Position numbers and translations under genes: made by a program. A stretch of DNA of 64,000 nt from Vicinamibacterales bacterium (GTDB taxonomy: Bacteria; Acidobacteriota; Vicinamibacteria; Vicinamibacterales; Fen-181): NCBI GenBank assembly GCA_036504215.1, contig DASXVO010000040.1:62001-126000 (forward strand), given 5' to 3'. The notes below the pieces were generated by a model. It was not told the origin of the DNA. It ran no database searches and saw nothing but the letters and a program-made list of their open reading frames with translations. Shown here piece by piece: positions 26,000-34,517 of the stretch; within the stretch, counting starts at the first letter, position 1; the number at the start of each line of letters is the position of its first letter.

Positions 26000-27483
26000 G
26001 GCAGATACTCCTCGGCCATTGCGAAATCGACCGCGCCGCCGAACACGCGCCTCAGGTTGAGCCAACTGCTCGCCGCCGGGGTGTACCCCGCAGCGATGCG
26101 GGGCAGCACCAGCCGAAGGAACTGACAGAGCGACGACGCGCGGCGGCCGCCCGCCTCGGCCGAGGCAACGTCCGCGGCGCATCCGCCCTTGCAGAAGTAG
26201 CGAACCGCACATCGGGCGCAGCCCGGCCGTTCATCGACGCCAGCGACCGCGGGTTCGAGACTCCGCCGGGAGAGCGAGTCGGCGTCCGTCAACAGGTTGC
26301 CGAGGCGGTAGGGTGAAGACTGCAGCCCGTCGCAGGGGAAGATCGTCCCATCGCAGTCGACGAGCACCGAACCTGCGCCGGCGCCGCAGCTCACGCCGGC
26401 GCGAGACATGTAGCGATCGCAGAAGGCGTTGAACGACGCGGACGCAACCTCGTAGTACTCCGCCAGCATCCAGACACGCATGTACGTCGTCAGCAGTTCC
26501 GCGGCCGTGACGCCGCTTCCATTCCCTGCGAGCCCGGCGCGTCCTCGAGCGACCACGGGCGTCAGCTCGAGCGACAGGCGGAGTCTGCCGGCGAGTTTCA
26601 CGAGGTTGGGCACGTCGCGGAGGTTCTGCCGCATGATGACGGCTTTGATGCCGAGAGCCGGACCGCCGAGCGCTTGGAGCCGGAGAATGCCGTCGATCGT
26701 CCGCTGGAAGGTCCCGGCCCCACGAATCGCGTCGTGCACCTCGGGCCGCGACCCGTCCAGGCTCACGCAGACGCGAGCCACGCGAGCCGCGATGGCCTGG
26801 CAACGGGCCGCGTCGAGGAGCGTGCCGTTGGTGGCCACACCGACGCGCGCCACGTTTCGGGCCGCGCACTGGAGAACCTCCGCGAAACGCGCGTGCAGCA
26901 GCGGCTCGCCGCCGAACAACACGAGGTCGGCGACGCCAGCGCGCGCCATCCGCTCGACGAGCGCGTACAGCTGGGCCGCCGGCGGGTCGAACGATCGCGC
27001 CGGCGGCCGCTCGTCCGCCCAGCCCGTCGAGTCCGCATCACCGCGGACCGCGTCTCGAGCCGGCCCGGCGCACACGCCGCAATGCGCGCAGCGCAGGTTG
27101 CAGCGGCGAGTCACGTTGAGCATCGCCGCTCTCACCGGCGCGGCGCACGGCAAGGTCGCGGGTCCGCAGGCTTTGTCCCCGGCAGGCCGTGCGAAGCCGC
27201 CGAGCAGCAGCGTGTCAATCAGGCGGCGCCGCTGCTCCGACGAGGCGTCCGCAGCCTGGACGTCGAGGCTGCCCGGCTCGCCTCGCCACATCTGTCGAGT
27301 GAACCGGGCACCGGCGCCAGACAGTCGTATCCAGTTGCCGCCCCGTGAGTTCACCAGCAGTGTGGTCCGGCGCGCCTGAATCAGCCGGGTCGCCGCGTCC
27401 CATTCGAGCGGCGGCGCCGAGGACAGGATCTGGCTCCGCGCGTTGGTGACGGTGGGAGGGATCAGTGCGGCCCGCATATGCAC
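25996..27483 (-). CDS. Second radical SAM/SPASM peptide maturase with N-terminal PqqD-like domain
   Basis: A 495-residue enzyme of the same plan as its downstream neighbour. A PqqD-like region (~25-100, TTLLVNSRGGNWIRLSGAG) precedes the radical SAM motif CNLRCAHC at Cys128, Cys132 and Cys135, with FGGEPLLH and VCVSLDGSRP. An insert with an extra CGVCAG follows the cluster motif directly. The SPASM part shows CGAGAGS, FPCDG and GCARCAVRYFCKGGCAAD. GTG 27483 directly follows the TGA of the zinc-ribbon gene and has a GAGGAG ribosome site; ATG 27477 is an alternative. Both the RRE and the SPASM signatures point to ribosomal peptide modification. Confidence 0.9.
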   Translation of the reverse strand: MHMRAALIPPTVTNARSQILSSAPPLEWDAATRLIQARRTTLLVNSRGGNWIRLSGAGARFTRQMWRGEPGSLDVQAADASSEQRRRLIDTLLLGGFARPAGDKACGPATLPCAAPVRAAMLNVTRRCNLRCAHCGVCAGPARDAVRGDADSTGWADERPPARSFDPPAAQLYALVERMARAGVADLVLFGGEPLLHARFAEVLQCAARNVARVGVATNGTLLDAARCQAIAARVARVCVSLDGSRPEVHDAIRGAGTFQRTIDGILRLQALGGPALGIKAVIMRQNLRDVPNLVKLAGRLRLSLELTPVVARGRAGLAGNGSGVTAAELLTTYMRVWMLAEYYEVASASFNAFCDRYMSRAGVSCGAGAGSVLVDCDGTIFPCDGLQSSPYRLGNLLTDADSLSRRSLEPAVAGVDERPGCARCAVRYFCKGGCAADVASAEAGGRRASSLCQFLRLVLPRIAAGYTPAASSWLNLRRVFGGAVDFAMAEEYLP

Positions 27484-27810
27484 TCAATGCTCCTCGTTGC
27501 CACGGCGGGCACCGGCACCGCCTGCGAGGACGCGCCGGCGCCGCGCGAAGACGAATGCAAGGAATACCGTGAGCGCGGCGATCCACGTCAGCACCGCCAC
27601 GACCGGGGTGAACTCCTCCGGGCCGATCCGTCCGACCGCGATCCTGACGAACCACAGGAGACCCAGGATTATGACGAGCGCCGCGAGCGTGCCCCTGAAC
27701 AGCGCGCGCTGATAGCGTGCCTCGAGGCCGTCGGGCACGCCGCTACCGCACGACGGGCAGGTCCGCGTTGCAGCCGTTCCCACATCACGCCCGCACGTTG
27801 GACAGAACAT
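27484..27810 (-). CDS. Small zinc-ribbon membrane protein
   Basis: A 108-residue protein with an N-terminal zinc ribbon (MFCPTCGRDV, then TCPSCGSGV: two CxxC knuckles), then two hydrophobic membrane helices (LAALVIILGLLWFVRIAVG and a second at ~75-92) and a basic Arg-rich end. Its start at 27810 lies inside the 3' end of the upstream radical SAM gene, whose last 26 bp it overlaps. The zinc ribbon may be cytoplasmic and serve as a protein contact. The function is unknown; the position suggests an accessory or immunity role in the RiPP operon. Confidence 0.75.
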   Translation of the reverse strand: MFCPTCGRDVGTAATRTCPSCGSGVPDGLEARYQRALFRGTLAALVIILGLLWFVRIAVGRIGPEEFTPVVAVLTWIAALTVFLAFVFARRRRVLAGGAGARRGNEEH

Positions 27811-28777
27811 CGCATTGCTCCTGCAGACCGCCGGACGCCCGGGGGATTCGCGGCGCCGGACCAGGCCACGTGGAAAACGGTTCGAGATCGGCGTGACCGA
27901 ACAATTGGTGGTAGTTCGTGTACACGCCCCCGCACGCGGTCCTCGCCGCGCAGCCCGCGCAAGGCGGGGCCAGGCGCTTGCCGGTAGCATTCAGACAGTC
28001 GTCGTAGTCGTCGATGACCTGCCCGTAGAAGAGCATCCGCTCCTTGCGCGTCCGCCACCACTCGACGCAGAGGCGCTCGTGCGGGCGGACCGCGCAGAAT
28101 GGAAATCCCTCGAGCACGGCGTGCTGGCCGATCTCGTCGCAGTACCGGATCGTCTCGTCGAGGACGGGGAGGAGCTCGGAGTACGGCACAGCCAGGTTGC
28201 GAAGCCCGCTTGCCGCGAGGCCCGCCGGGCACAGCCCCGCCAGGTTCACGGTGTCGACGCCAGCACGCGAGAGGACGCCGGCGATCGCGCGCAGGTCCTG
28301 GTAGTTCTGTTGCACACAGACCGTGGCGGACTGCACGCCCTGCCCCAGGCGCTTGACGTTGTCGATGCCTTGCATCGCTTCGTCGAAGCTCCCCGGCACG
28401 GTCGTCAGTCCGTCGTGCACCGCCGCGTTCGGGCCATGTACCGAGATGACGAAGAAGGACACACCCAAATCAACGAGACGCTTCGCGTAGTCCGCATCGG
28501 CGAGACGGCGCGCGTTGGTGAACATGATTACCGTGGGGTAGCCGTACTGCCGGATCCGACGCAGTAGCTCGACGAGTGGCTCGTAGACGGTGGGCTCACC
28601 GCCGATGACGCACACCGCTTCGTACCCGCGGCCGGTGTGCTCGCGCAGAAACGCGTCGAGGGCCGGCAGGGGAACGGTCTCCGGCGGACGGCCGAGCGGG
28701 TCGGTCGTGCAGAACCGGCAACGGTTCGTGCAGCGTCGCGTCACGTGGAGCGTGATGAAGTACTGGGGAAGTCGCAT
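27785..28777 (-). CDS. Radical SAM enzyme without recognition domain (paralogue A)
   Basis: A 330-residue protein that begins straight at the radical SAM barrel (MRLPQYFITLHVTRRCTNRC), with cluster cysteines 16, 20 and 23 in CTNRCRFC, and CVIGGEPTVYEPL for SAM contact. A SPASM-like Cys set lies at the end (PPCAGCAARTACGGVY). It is clearly related to the next upstream enzyme (28788): both have an F-V-I/I-V-SVHGP strand, LEGFPxC and the CGGVY ending. ATG 28777 follows a GGGGGAGG ribosome site. It lacks a PqqD-like domain, so it may use the recognition domain of the other two maturases or act on another substrate. Confidence 0.87.
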   Translation of the reverse strand: MRLPQYFITLHVTRRCTNRCRFCTTDPLGRPPETVPLPALDAFLREHTGRGYEAVCVIGGEPTVYEPLVELLRRIRQYGYPTVIMFTNARRLADADYAKRLVDLGVSFFVISVHGPNAAVHDGLTTVPGSFDEAMQGIDNVKRLGQGVQSATVCVQQNYQDLRAIAGVLSRAGVDTVNLAGLCPAGLAASGLRNLAVPYSELLPVLDETIRYCDEIGQHAVLEGFPFCAVRPHERLCVEWWRTRKERMLFYGQVIDDYDDCLNATGKRLAPPCAGCAARTACGGVYTNYHQLFGHADLEPFSTWPGPAPRIPRASGGLQEQCDVLSNVRA

Positions 28778-28787
28778 GATCCTCCCC

Positions 28788-29705
28788 CTATGCCGCACCG
28801 GCAACCTGCGGCTGGAACTCGTCCCAGCCGTGCAGCTGGACGTAGGGTCGGTAGACGCCGCCGCACTCGCCGGTCAGCGCGCACGCCGCGCAGGAGGCCC
28901 CCTTCGTCTTGCACGTGGACGCGACGTACGCGTCGTGGTTCTGCCAGATGACGCCGTGGATGAGGCAGGTGATCTGGTGCCCGTGCCTATCGTCGCGCGC
29001 CAGGCAGAGATGCGCGAGTTCCGGCGCGGCGCACGACGGGAATCCCTCGAGCGTGGCGACCACGCCGCGGTCGAGCGCGACGCGGACGGCGGCGACGACG
29101 TGCGGCGCGATGCGGTCGAATCGGGGCATGAGAGCCGCCCCGGCCGCCGCCGCGCGCCCGGCCGGCATCAGGCTCGAGATGTTGACGTGCGAGGCACCCG
29201 CCGCGATCACCCGCTCGACGGTCGCCGCCAGGAGGCTGAAATTGCGCGTCGTCACGACGGTGTTCGTTCGCACCGCGCAGCCCAGCGCCGCCGCATGCTC
29301 TATGCCGCGAAGCGCCCGAGAGAGGCCGCCGGGAACGCCGCACAGATCGTCGTGGATGTCGGCGGTGGGCCCGTGGACCGAGACGATGAAGAGCGAGACG
29401 CCCGCGGCGGCGAGCCGCTCGACGAAGGCACGGTCGGCAAGCGCCCAACCGTTGGTTTGAAGCGATACCGACGGATAGCCGAACGCCCGCACGCTGGCGA
29501 GGACGTCGAACAGATCGCGGCGCAGTGTCGGTTCACCCCCGTGCAGGTTGACTCGTTCGAATCCCTGGTCACGGTTCGACTCGAGGAAGACCTCGATATC
29601 AGCCGCGGCGACGTCCCCGCCCTCTCGCACCAGTCGATCGCCCCACACGCAGAACTGGCAGCGGAAGTTGCAGCGATCGGTGACGTGGATGCTCAGCTCT
29701 CTCAT
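28788..29705 (-). CDS. Radical SAM enzyme without recognition domain (paralogue B)
   Basis: A 305-residue enzyme starting MRELSIHVTDRC with CNFRCQFC at Cys12, Cys16 and Cys19, LHGGEPTLRRDL for SAM binding, FIVSVHGPT and LEGFPSCAAP. The C-terminus carries auxiliary-cluster cysteines (ASCAACALTGECGGVYRPY). It is a paralogue of the 27785 enzyme, separated by 10 bp. The open frame extends upstream through a stretch reading VVYETGRSPVL, so a longer GTG-initiated form cannot be excluded; ATG 29705 has only a weak AGG ribosome site but begins at the family N-terminus. Confidence 0.87.
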   Translation of the reverse strand: MRELSIHVTDRCNFRCQFCVWGDRLVREGGDVAAADIEVFLESNRDQGFERVNLHGGEPTLRRDLFDVLASVRAFGYPSVSLQTNGWALADRAFVERLAAAGVSLFIVSVHGPTADIHDDLCGVPGGLSRALRGIEHAAALGCAVRTNTVVTTRNFSLLAATVERVIAAGASHVNISSLMPAGRAAAAGAALMPRFDRIAPHVVAAVRVALDRGVVATLEGFPSCAAPELAHLCLARDDRHGHQITCLIHGVIWQNHDAYVASTCKTKGASCAACALTGECGGVYRPYVQLHGWDEFQPQVAGAA

Positions 29706-29854
29706 GACGTGCCTGTGTCCATCACGATGACCGGCGGAAGGCCGTTCGACCTTCCGCATCGGGTCCGTTGCCGGGAGAACGGGCGATCGGCCCGTTTCGT
29801 ACACCACGTCGCGATGCCCGCCACGCCTCGGCCGCTCCTCCCGTGGGAACCCGG

Positions 29855-30373
29855 CTACAGGTCCGAGCCGTAGGGCATGCACCAGGTGCCGGCTCGGAGA
29901 GGCTCGCCTTCACCCTGCGCGCGACCGCGGCTCTGTCGCCGCCCGTGGATGGTGCAGTACCGTTCGACGTCCTTGGCCGCCCGACGTGCGGCGTCGCTGT
30001 CGATCTCCGGGCGGAACCCGGAGTGGCGGACGGCCCGATCCCCGAGCAGGAAACCCACGTTGATGACCGTCTGCCGATCGAGGAGCCAGCGGTTGCCGAA
30101 CCGATGCAGTGCCCCGAGGAAGCGTTCGCGATAGTGCTGGCGAAGCCAGATGACCGCCTCGCGCCGAACGGACTTCCGGTCGCCCACCGCCTGGCCGAAT
30201 GCCAGGAAGCAGTCCTCGAGAATGTAGTCAACGGCCTCTTCGCGGGTTCGTCGCTCGGCCGAGGCGGCATCGGCGATGCGCTGGCTCGCCACGTCGGCGA
30301 CAATGCCGCGCTCTTCGTCCGGCATTCGAAGTCCAGGGGGCACGTACGTGAGCAACGGGTCTCGGACGGACAT
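29855..30373 (-). CDS. Uncharacterised 172-aa protein (paralogue of the next upstream gene)
   Basis: A helical 172-residue protein that I do not recognise. ATG 30373 has a strong AAGGAGGGG ribosome site. Residues ~45-145 (AVDYILEDCFLAFGQAVGDR, AVIWLRQHYRERFLGA, RFGNRWLLDRQT, FLLGDRAVRHSG) align with the gene at 30468. This copy adds a 40-residue N-terminal part with a short Pro-rich motif (LLTYVPPGLRMP) and a basic tail ending AGTWCMPYGSDL. The tail holds a single Trp, Cys and Tyr, which resembles a peptide core fused to a long leader, but this is speculation. No membrane segment or catalytic motif is visible. Confidence 0.7.
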   Translation of the reverse strand: MSVRDPLLTYVPPGLRMPDEERGIVADVASQRIADAASAERRTREEAVDYILEDCFLAFGQAVGDRKSVRREAVIWLRQHYRERFLGALHRFGNRWLLDRQTVINVGFLLGDRAVRHSGFRPEIDSDAARRAAKDVERYCTIHGRRQSRGRAQGEGEPLRAGTWCMPYGSDL

Positions 30374-30467
30374 CTCTCCCCTCCTTGCTACGTTTCGCAG
30401 CGTTCTGATACCACTCTCCGCGAGACGGGTGACCTGAGCGTGGCGTCGCGATTCCCGGCGGACGTCG

Positions 30468-30821
30468 TCAGGATTCCGGGCGTGCGCCAGCAGGTGTGTG
30501 TCCCGCGCCCAACCCCCGCATTCGGCACCCCGCTTCGACTTCAGCCGACGCCGTCATCGCCGCCTTCAGGTCCACGTTCGGTCGGTCACCCGCATGGACG
30601 CGAGCCCGCTCGCCGAGGAACCTCCCCACGCCGTGCAGTCGATCACGGTCGGCCTCCCAACAGTTCCCGAGATCGGTCATCGCGTAGAGGAAGAAGCGGC
30701 GGTATCTCTGACGCCACCACACGATCGCGTCGTAGTCGACCCGCTTGCGTCGTCCGAGCGCGCGGCCAGCGGCGAGAAAGCAGTCGGCAAGTACGAAGTC
30801 AACTTCCTGCTCTGCGTCCAT
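30468..30821 (-). CDS. Uncharacterised 117-aa protein (short paralogue)
   Basis: A 117-residue protein homologous over ~100 residues to its neighbour: EVDFVLADCFLAAGRALGRR, AIVWWRQRYRRFFLYAM, LGNCWEADRDRLHGVGRFLG and RARVHAGDRPNVD. Conserved features are the DCFLA helix, a W-x-RQ-x-YR helix, GN-x-W and VGxxLGxRA, suggesting a compact all-helical fold. It lacks the N-terminal and C-terminal extensions of the other copy. ATG 30821 has a GAGG ribosome site. The longer open frame upstream of it is probably leader DNA. It sits between the kinase and its paralogue. Confidence 0.68.
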   Translation of the reverse strand: MDAEQEVDFVLADCFLAAGRALGRRKRVDYDAIVWWRQRYRRFFLYAMTDLGNCWEADRDRLHGVGRFLGERARVHAGDRPNVDLKAAMTASAEVEAGCRMRGLGAGHTPAGARPES

Positions 30822-30979
30822 GTGGGCCTCGCATTGTTTCAGCGGTTGTTGCGACCGTCGATGCGAGAACGCCAATCCGGGCCACCTCGTACACCACCCC
30901 GGACCGGACGATCGCTCAGGCGTCGCCGGCTCTTGCGTGGAATGCCGAGGCGCCGTCGGCCGGCGGCGTCCCGTCGATG

Positions 30980-33715
30980 TCAATACCGTGCTTGGATGGT
31001 GGCGCGAAGACGCTGGCAGGTCTCCCGGAACTCGGCCGCGGTCGACGGACGCGCGCGAGGGTCACGCGCCAACGCCCGGCCCAGGAACTCCGCCACGGCG
31101 GACGGGCAATCGACGGCATACGTCCGGACGTCGGGCGGGGCGGACTGCCGCACGCGCTGAACGACCGCGTGAGCCGACGCGGCAGCGAACGGATTGCGCC
31201 CGGCCAGCGCCTCATACAGCAAGACGGCCAGGCTCCACAGGTCGACCAATGGGTCCGGTGGGAACCCGGCGAACGCCTCAGGCGACAAGTACGTGAGGGT
31301 TCCGGCGAGGTGCTGCGACCACTCGTTCTCAGCCCCGGCGGCCACGCGGTCGGTCGCCGCTGCCGCGCGCGCCTCGGTGCCGATGTCGGCCAGGCCGAAG
31401 TCGAGGAGCTTTGGCACGCCGTCTTTCGTGAAACCGACGTTGCTCGGTTTGACGTCGCGGTGCAGCACCCCGGACAGATGCAGCCGTTCGAGCACGTCCG
31501 CAAGGGCGACGGCCAGGTCGATGGCTTCGGCCGGCAAGAGCGGACGCCGCCGGAGCCGGTCGGCCAGCGTGCCCCCGTCCAGGTACTCCATCACCAAAAT
31601 CAGTGTCGATCGCCATCGTTCGGTGCCGTGGATGAGCGCCAGGTTCGGGTGTTGAAGCATCGCCATGGCGCGCGCCTCTCGCTGGAGGACGGCCACACGC
31701 TCGGGGGCAAGGCGCGCTACGGCCTTCAGGGCGACCCTGCGGTCCAGGACGACGTCCACCGCTTCGTACACGACGCCCATGCCGCCCGTGCCGATCAACC
31801 GATTCACATGGAACTTCCCGTGCAGGAATTGCGGGAGCGCCGCGGTGCTTGTGCCGCCCCCGCATCGACAGAGACGGGTGAGCGACGGAAGCACGGCTTT
31901 ACAGGCGGAGCACAGGGCCGCGGGCTCGTCGCTCCAGTCCCCCGGTTCGTCTGCGTTGAACCGAACGGCATCGCGACCCCGGCCATGTCGCTGATCGCTC
32001 AGGCGCCAGTTCTCGACGACGATGGCCGCGTGGCCGGCCATCAGACTCAAGACCACCTGGTCCTCGGCGTCGTACGGCAACTCGGTACGCCGTTCGGTCA
32101 GCGCCAACACGCCGGTCGGCCGCTGCCCCCACCACACGAGCGGCACCAGCAGTTGCACGGCACTCTCGACGAGCCACGCCCGGTCGTCGGGAGGCAGCAA
32201 GTCGAAGAGCGGGCTGCGTTCGTCGCCGGCAACGCGGATCACTTGTGCGGAGGCGATCAGCAGGCGGCCCAGTGTCGATCTCGCGGAGAGTGACGGCGTG
32301 TCCTCCTCCACGGAGACGAAGCGTTCCGCCTTCTCATCGAGCAGGAGCACGGCAACCCGCCGCGGGTGCAGGGCGCGCTCGACTTCTCGGGCCAGCGTCG
32401 TCGAGATGTCCCGAACGCCTCGCGCCTTTCGCAGTTCTCCGTCGAGGGCCGCGATGATCCGTGGGAAGTCCGGGCTGCTGCGCAGAAAGAGCCGGTCGAT
32501 GGCCCGGAGGAGTCGCTGACGGGCTGCAAACAGCACGAGGCCCAGCCCCAGCACCGGAGCGAGCGGCGAGAGCACGAGGGTCGAAACCAGGACGTAGACG
32601 GTCTCGTGCCGACGCATGACCACGTAGAGGCAGAGATACGCCAGCGGAACCGCGGACAGCAACAACACGGCCTTCCGCGCCGCCGCGTACCGGGTCGCCC
32701 GTCGAATGAGCGGCTTGAGGTCCATCACACGGTGCACGAGGACCGCGTACGCGGTCGCCGGCACGATGGAGAGCAGGAACAGGTAGACGACGACGCCGAA
32801 GGCTGGACGATGCGTGGGATCTTCGATGAACGGCGTGAACGGCGACCCGAGAACGACCACCAGAATGGGTGTGAAGCCGACGACGAGCGCCCCGGTGAGG
32901 AAGCCGCTCCGGCGCCGCTCCTCCCGCGAATCGAACCGCGACCGCCACAGGAGGAACAGAAGGGCGGGTGCACCCACGCTGAAGAGCACCACCCAGTACC
33001 AGCTTCGGGTGGGTTCGAGGCGATCGCCGAACACCAGCAGCGCCGCATGCTGAGTCGGTCCGTAGAGGAGACCGAGGTTGACGAGCGCCAGCGCCACGCC
33101 GACGGCGAAGGCGACGGCGGTAAACCGCCGGGAGACCCGCAGGTGAACAGGGTTGGTCGCCGTGTTGGGGAAGGCCGAGACGAAGCGCCACAGCGCGTAC
33201 GAGAGGAACGCATCGGCCGCCGTGTGCGTCAGAAGCGTCGTCAGCCGCTCGAGTTCGGGCCAACGATCGGCCAGTCCGACGAGACGGTCGGCGAAGGCGG
33301 AGGCAATGACGAGAAACAGCCGGCCGAGGCTGCGCGCACGCTGATCGCCGCTGCCTGCCTGTGTCAGGACCACGGCGGCGATGCCGAACGTGGCGAGGCA
33401 GGCCACGTGCGGCCAGACGGACCGGGACAACGCTCCGTCGATGACGGCACTCGTGATCGCCGCCCCCGTGCCGAATGCGACCTTGACAGCCGCAACGATC
33501 AGGACGAGCGTGAACGTGAACGAAACCAGGCGATGTTCGGCGGGCCTGGGCAGGGGCTCGACGGGCCGGGCGGCCGCGGCAAGCGACGCCACGGTCTTGA
33601 AGTGGCGGACACGGGCACGCTCCGACTCGGTGGCGGCGGCCTCGGCCTCGGCCCAGTCGACGGGCCTTCCGTCGGCGATCGCTTCGGCAATCGACGCGAG
33701 CCGGTCCTCAGCCAT
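30980..33715 (-). CDS. Large membrane Ser/Thr protein kinase with GAF domain
   Basis: A 911-residue sensor kinase. A short cytoplasmic N-terminus is followed by about nine membrane helices (~70-400), then a GAF-like domain (REVERALHPRRVAVLLLDEK, LVPLVWWGQRPTGVLAL), a Cys-rich knuckle (CSACKAVL, CRCGGG) and a C-terminal Hanks-type kinase (~630-900). The kinase shows the glycine loop GTGGMGVVYEA, catalytic HRDVKPSN, DFGLAD and the SPEAF segment, so it looks active. ATG 33715 overlaps the sigma factor gene by 8 bp. ECF sigma factors coupled to such kinases are often switched on by phosphorylation, so the pair may sense a signal and control the RiPP operon. Confidence 0.9.
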   Translation of the reverse strand: MAEDRLASIAEAIADGRPVDWAEAEAAATESERARVRHFKTVASLAAAARPVEPLPRPAEHRLVSFTFTLVLIVAAVKVAFGTGAAITSAVIDGALSRSVWPHVACLATFGIAAVVLTQAGSGDQRARSLGRLFLVIASAFADRLVGLADRWPELERLTTLLTHTAADAFLSYALWRFVSAFPNTATNPVHLRVSRRFTAVAFAVGVALALVNLGLLYGPTQHAALLVFGDRLEPTRSWYWVVLFSVGAPALLFLLWRSRFDSREERRRSGFLTGALVVGFTPILVVVLGSPFTPFIEDPTHRPAFGVVVYLFLLSIVPATAYAVLVHRVMDLKPLIRRATRYAAARKAVLLLSAVPLAYLCLYVVMRRHETVYVLVSTLVLSPLAPVLGLGLVLFAARQRLLRAIDRLFLRSSPDFPRIIAALDGELRKARGVRDISTTLAREVERALHPRRVAVLLLDEKAERFVSVEEDTPSLSARSTLGRLLIASAQVIRVAGDERSPLFDLLPPDDRAWLVESAVQLLVPLVWWGQRPTGVLALTERRTELPYDAEDQVVLSLMAGHAAIVVENWRLSDQRHGRGRDAVRFNADEPGDWSDEPAALCSACKAVLPSLTRLCRCGGGTSTAALPQFLHGKFHVNRLIGTGGMGVVYEAVDVVLDRRVALKAVARLAPERVAVLQREARAMAMLQHPNLALIHGTERWRSTLILVMEYLDGGTLADRLRRRPLLPAEAIDLAVALADVLERLHLSGVLHRDVKPSNVGFTKDGVPKLLDFGLADIGTEARAAAATDRVAAGAENEWSQHLAGTLTYLSPEAFAGFPPDPLVDLWSLAVLLYEALAGRNPFAAASAHAVVQRVRQSAPPDVRTYAVDCPSAVAEFLGRALARDPRARPSTAAEFRETCQRLRATIQARY

Positions 33716-34307
33716 CCTCCATCTCCCGGGCAAGGCGTTCGAGCGCGCGCCGCACCGCGAGTCTGGCCGCTTCCGCCGTCGGCTTGTCGAGGACGAGAGC
33801 GAGTTGTTCGTAGCTGTATCCGAGCTCGAGGCGTGCCACGATCGACTGGCGGTCGGCGGGCCGGAGACGCATCACGGCGCGCCGATACAAATCCTGCTGC
33901 TCCCGGTCGATCGCGAGAGCGAGCGGGGATTTCCCCGAGTTCGAGGGCTCCTCCTCGAGTTCCGCATGTCTCGGGCGCCGGCCCGCCTGCCTGAACTGGT
34001 CCCGAATCCGATTGACCAGCGACCGCCGCAGGTACCCGATCAGCGCACCGTCGCGCTGCGGTTCGAATGCAGGAAGGCGCCTGAGCGTCTGGAGGACCGT
34101 TTCCTGCACGAGGTCCTCGGTGTCGACTGCATCCCTCGCCCAGGTCGGCACGCGCCGACGGGCCCACGCATGCAGACGCGGCAAGTAGCGCGCGAAGAGC
34201 ACTTCGAGCGCGCGGGCCTCACCGCGTCGCGCACGATCGAGGAGTTCGTTGGAGTTGGCTCCGGTGAGCGTCGGACGGGACGGAGGTGTCGCCGGCGCTT
34301 GGCTCAT
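33708..34307 (-). CDS. ECF-type RNA polymerase sigma factor
   Basis: A 199-residue sigma-70-family protein. Region 2 spans ~25-95 (ALEVLFARYLPRLHAWARRR, DTEDLVQETVLQTLRRL) and region 4 ~145-195 (LRPADRQSIVARLELGYSYE with the DNA-binding helix EQLALVLDKPTAEAARLAVR). There is no adjacent anti-sigma factor; instead it overlaps the membrane kinase gene by 8 bp, a setting typical of kinase-linked ECF groups. The ATG at 34307 has a GGGGG ribosome site. It is the first gene of the minus-strand run that ends with the precursor peptides. Confidence 0.9.
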   Translation of the reverse strand: MSQAPATPPSRPTLTGANSNELLDRARRGEARALEVLFARYLPRLHAWARRRVPTWARDAVDTEDLVQETVLQTLRRLPAFEPQRDGALIGYLRRSLVNRIRDQFRQAGRRPRHAELEEEPSNSGKSPLALAIDREQQDLYRRAVMRLRPADRQSIVARLELGYSYEQLALVLDKPTAEAARLAVRRALERLAREMEDG

Positions 34308-34517
34308 AGTCTGCCCCCACGTGGCGAATTCAGCGCAGCGAAGGCGGCATCCGACAGGCGCCGCTCAATCCTAACAGAGGTTCGGACCGTGCGTCGGGCC
34401 ACCGATCCGAAGTTGTGCAAAGACGACGGCTTGTACGAACGGACGCCGATCGCCGTTCTCCCATGTGGAGGCTCGGGAACCACCGAGAAGGCCCGACCGA
34501 CCGGAAGAAGGCAGACG

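Noticed and set aside
29855-29890. C-terminal TWCMPYGSDL of the 172-aa protein as a RiPP core
   Set aside because: Single occurrence, not shared by the paralogue; the GLITAS peptides are much better precursor candidates.
30860-30980. Short GTG-started frame encoding VVYEVARIGVLAST upstream of the 117-aa gene
   Set aside because: No ribosome site and no conservation beyond a similar stretch before the 305-aa radical SAM gene; kept only as a sign of duplication.
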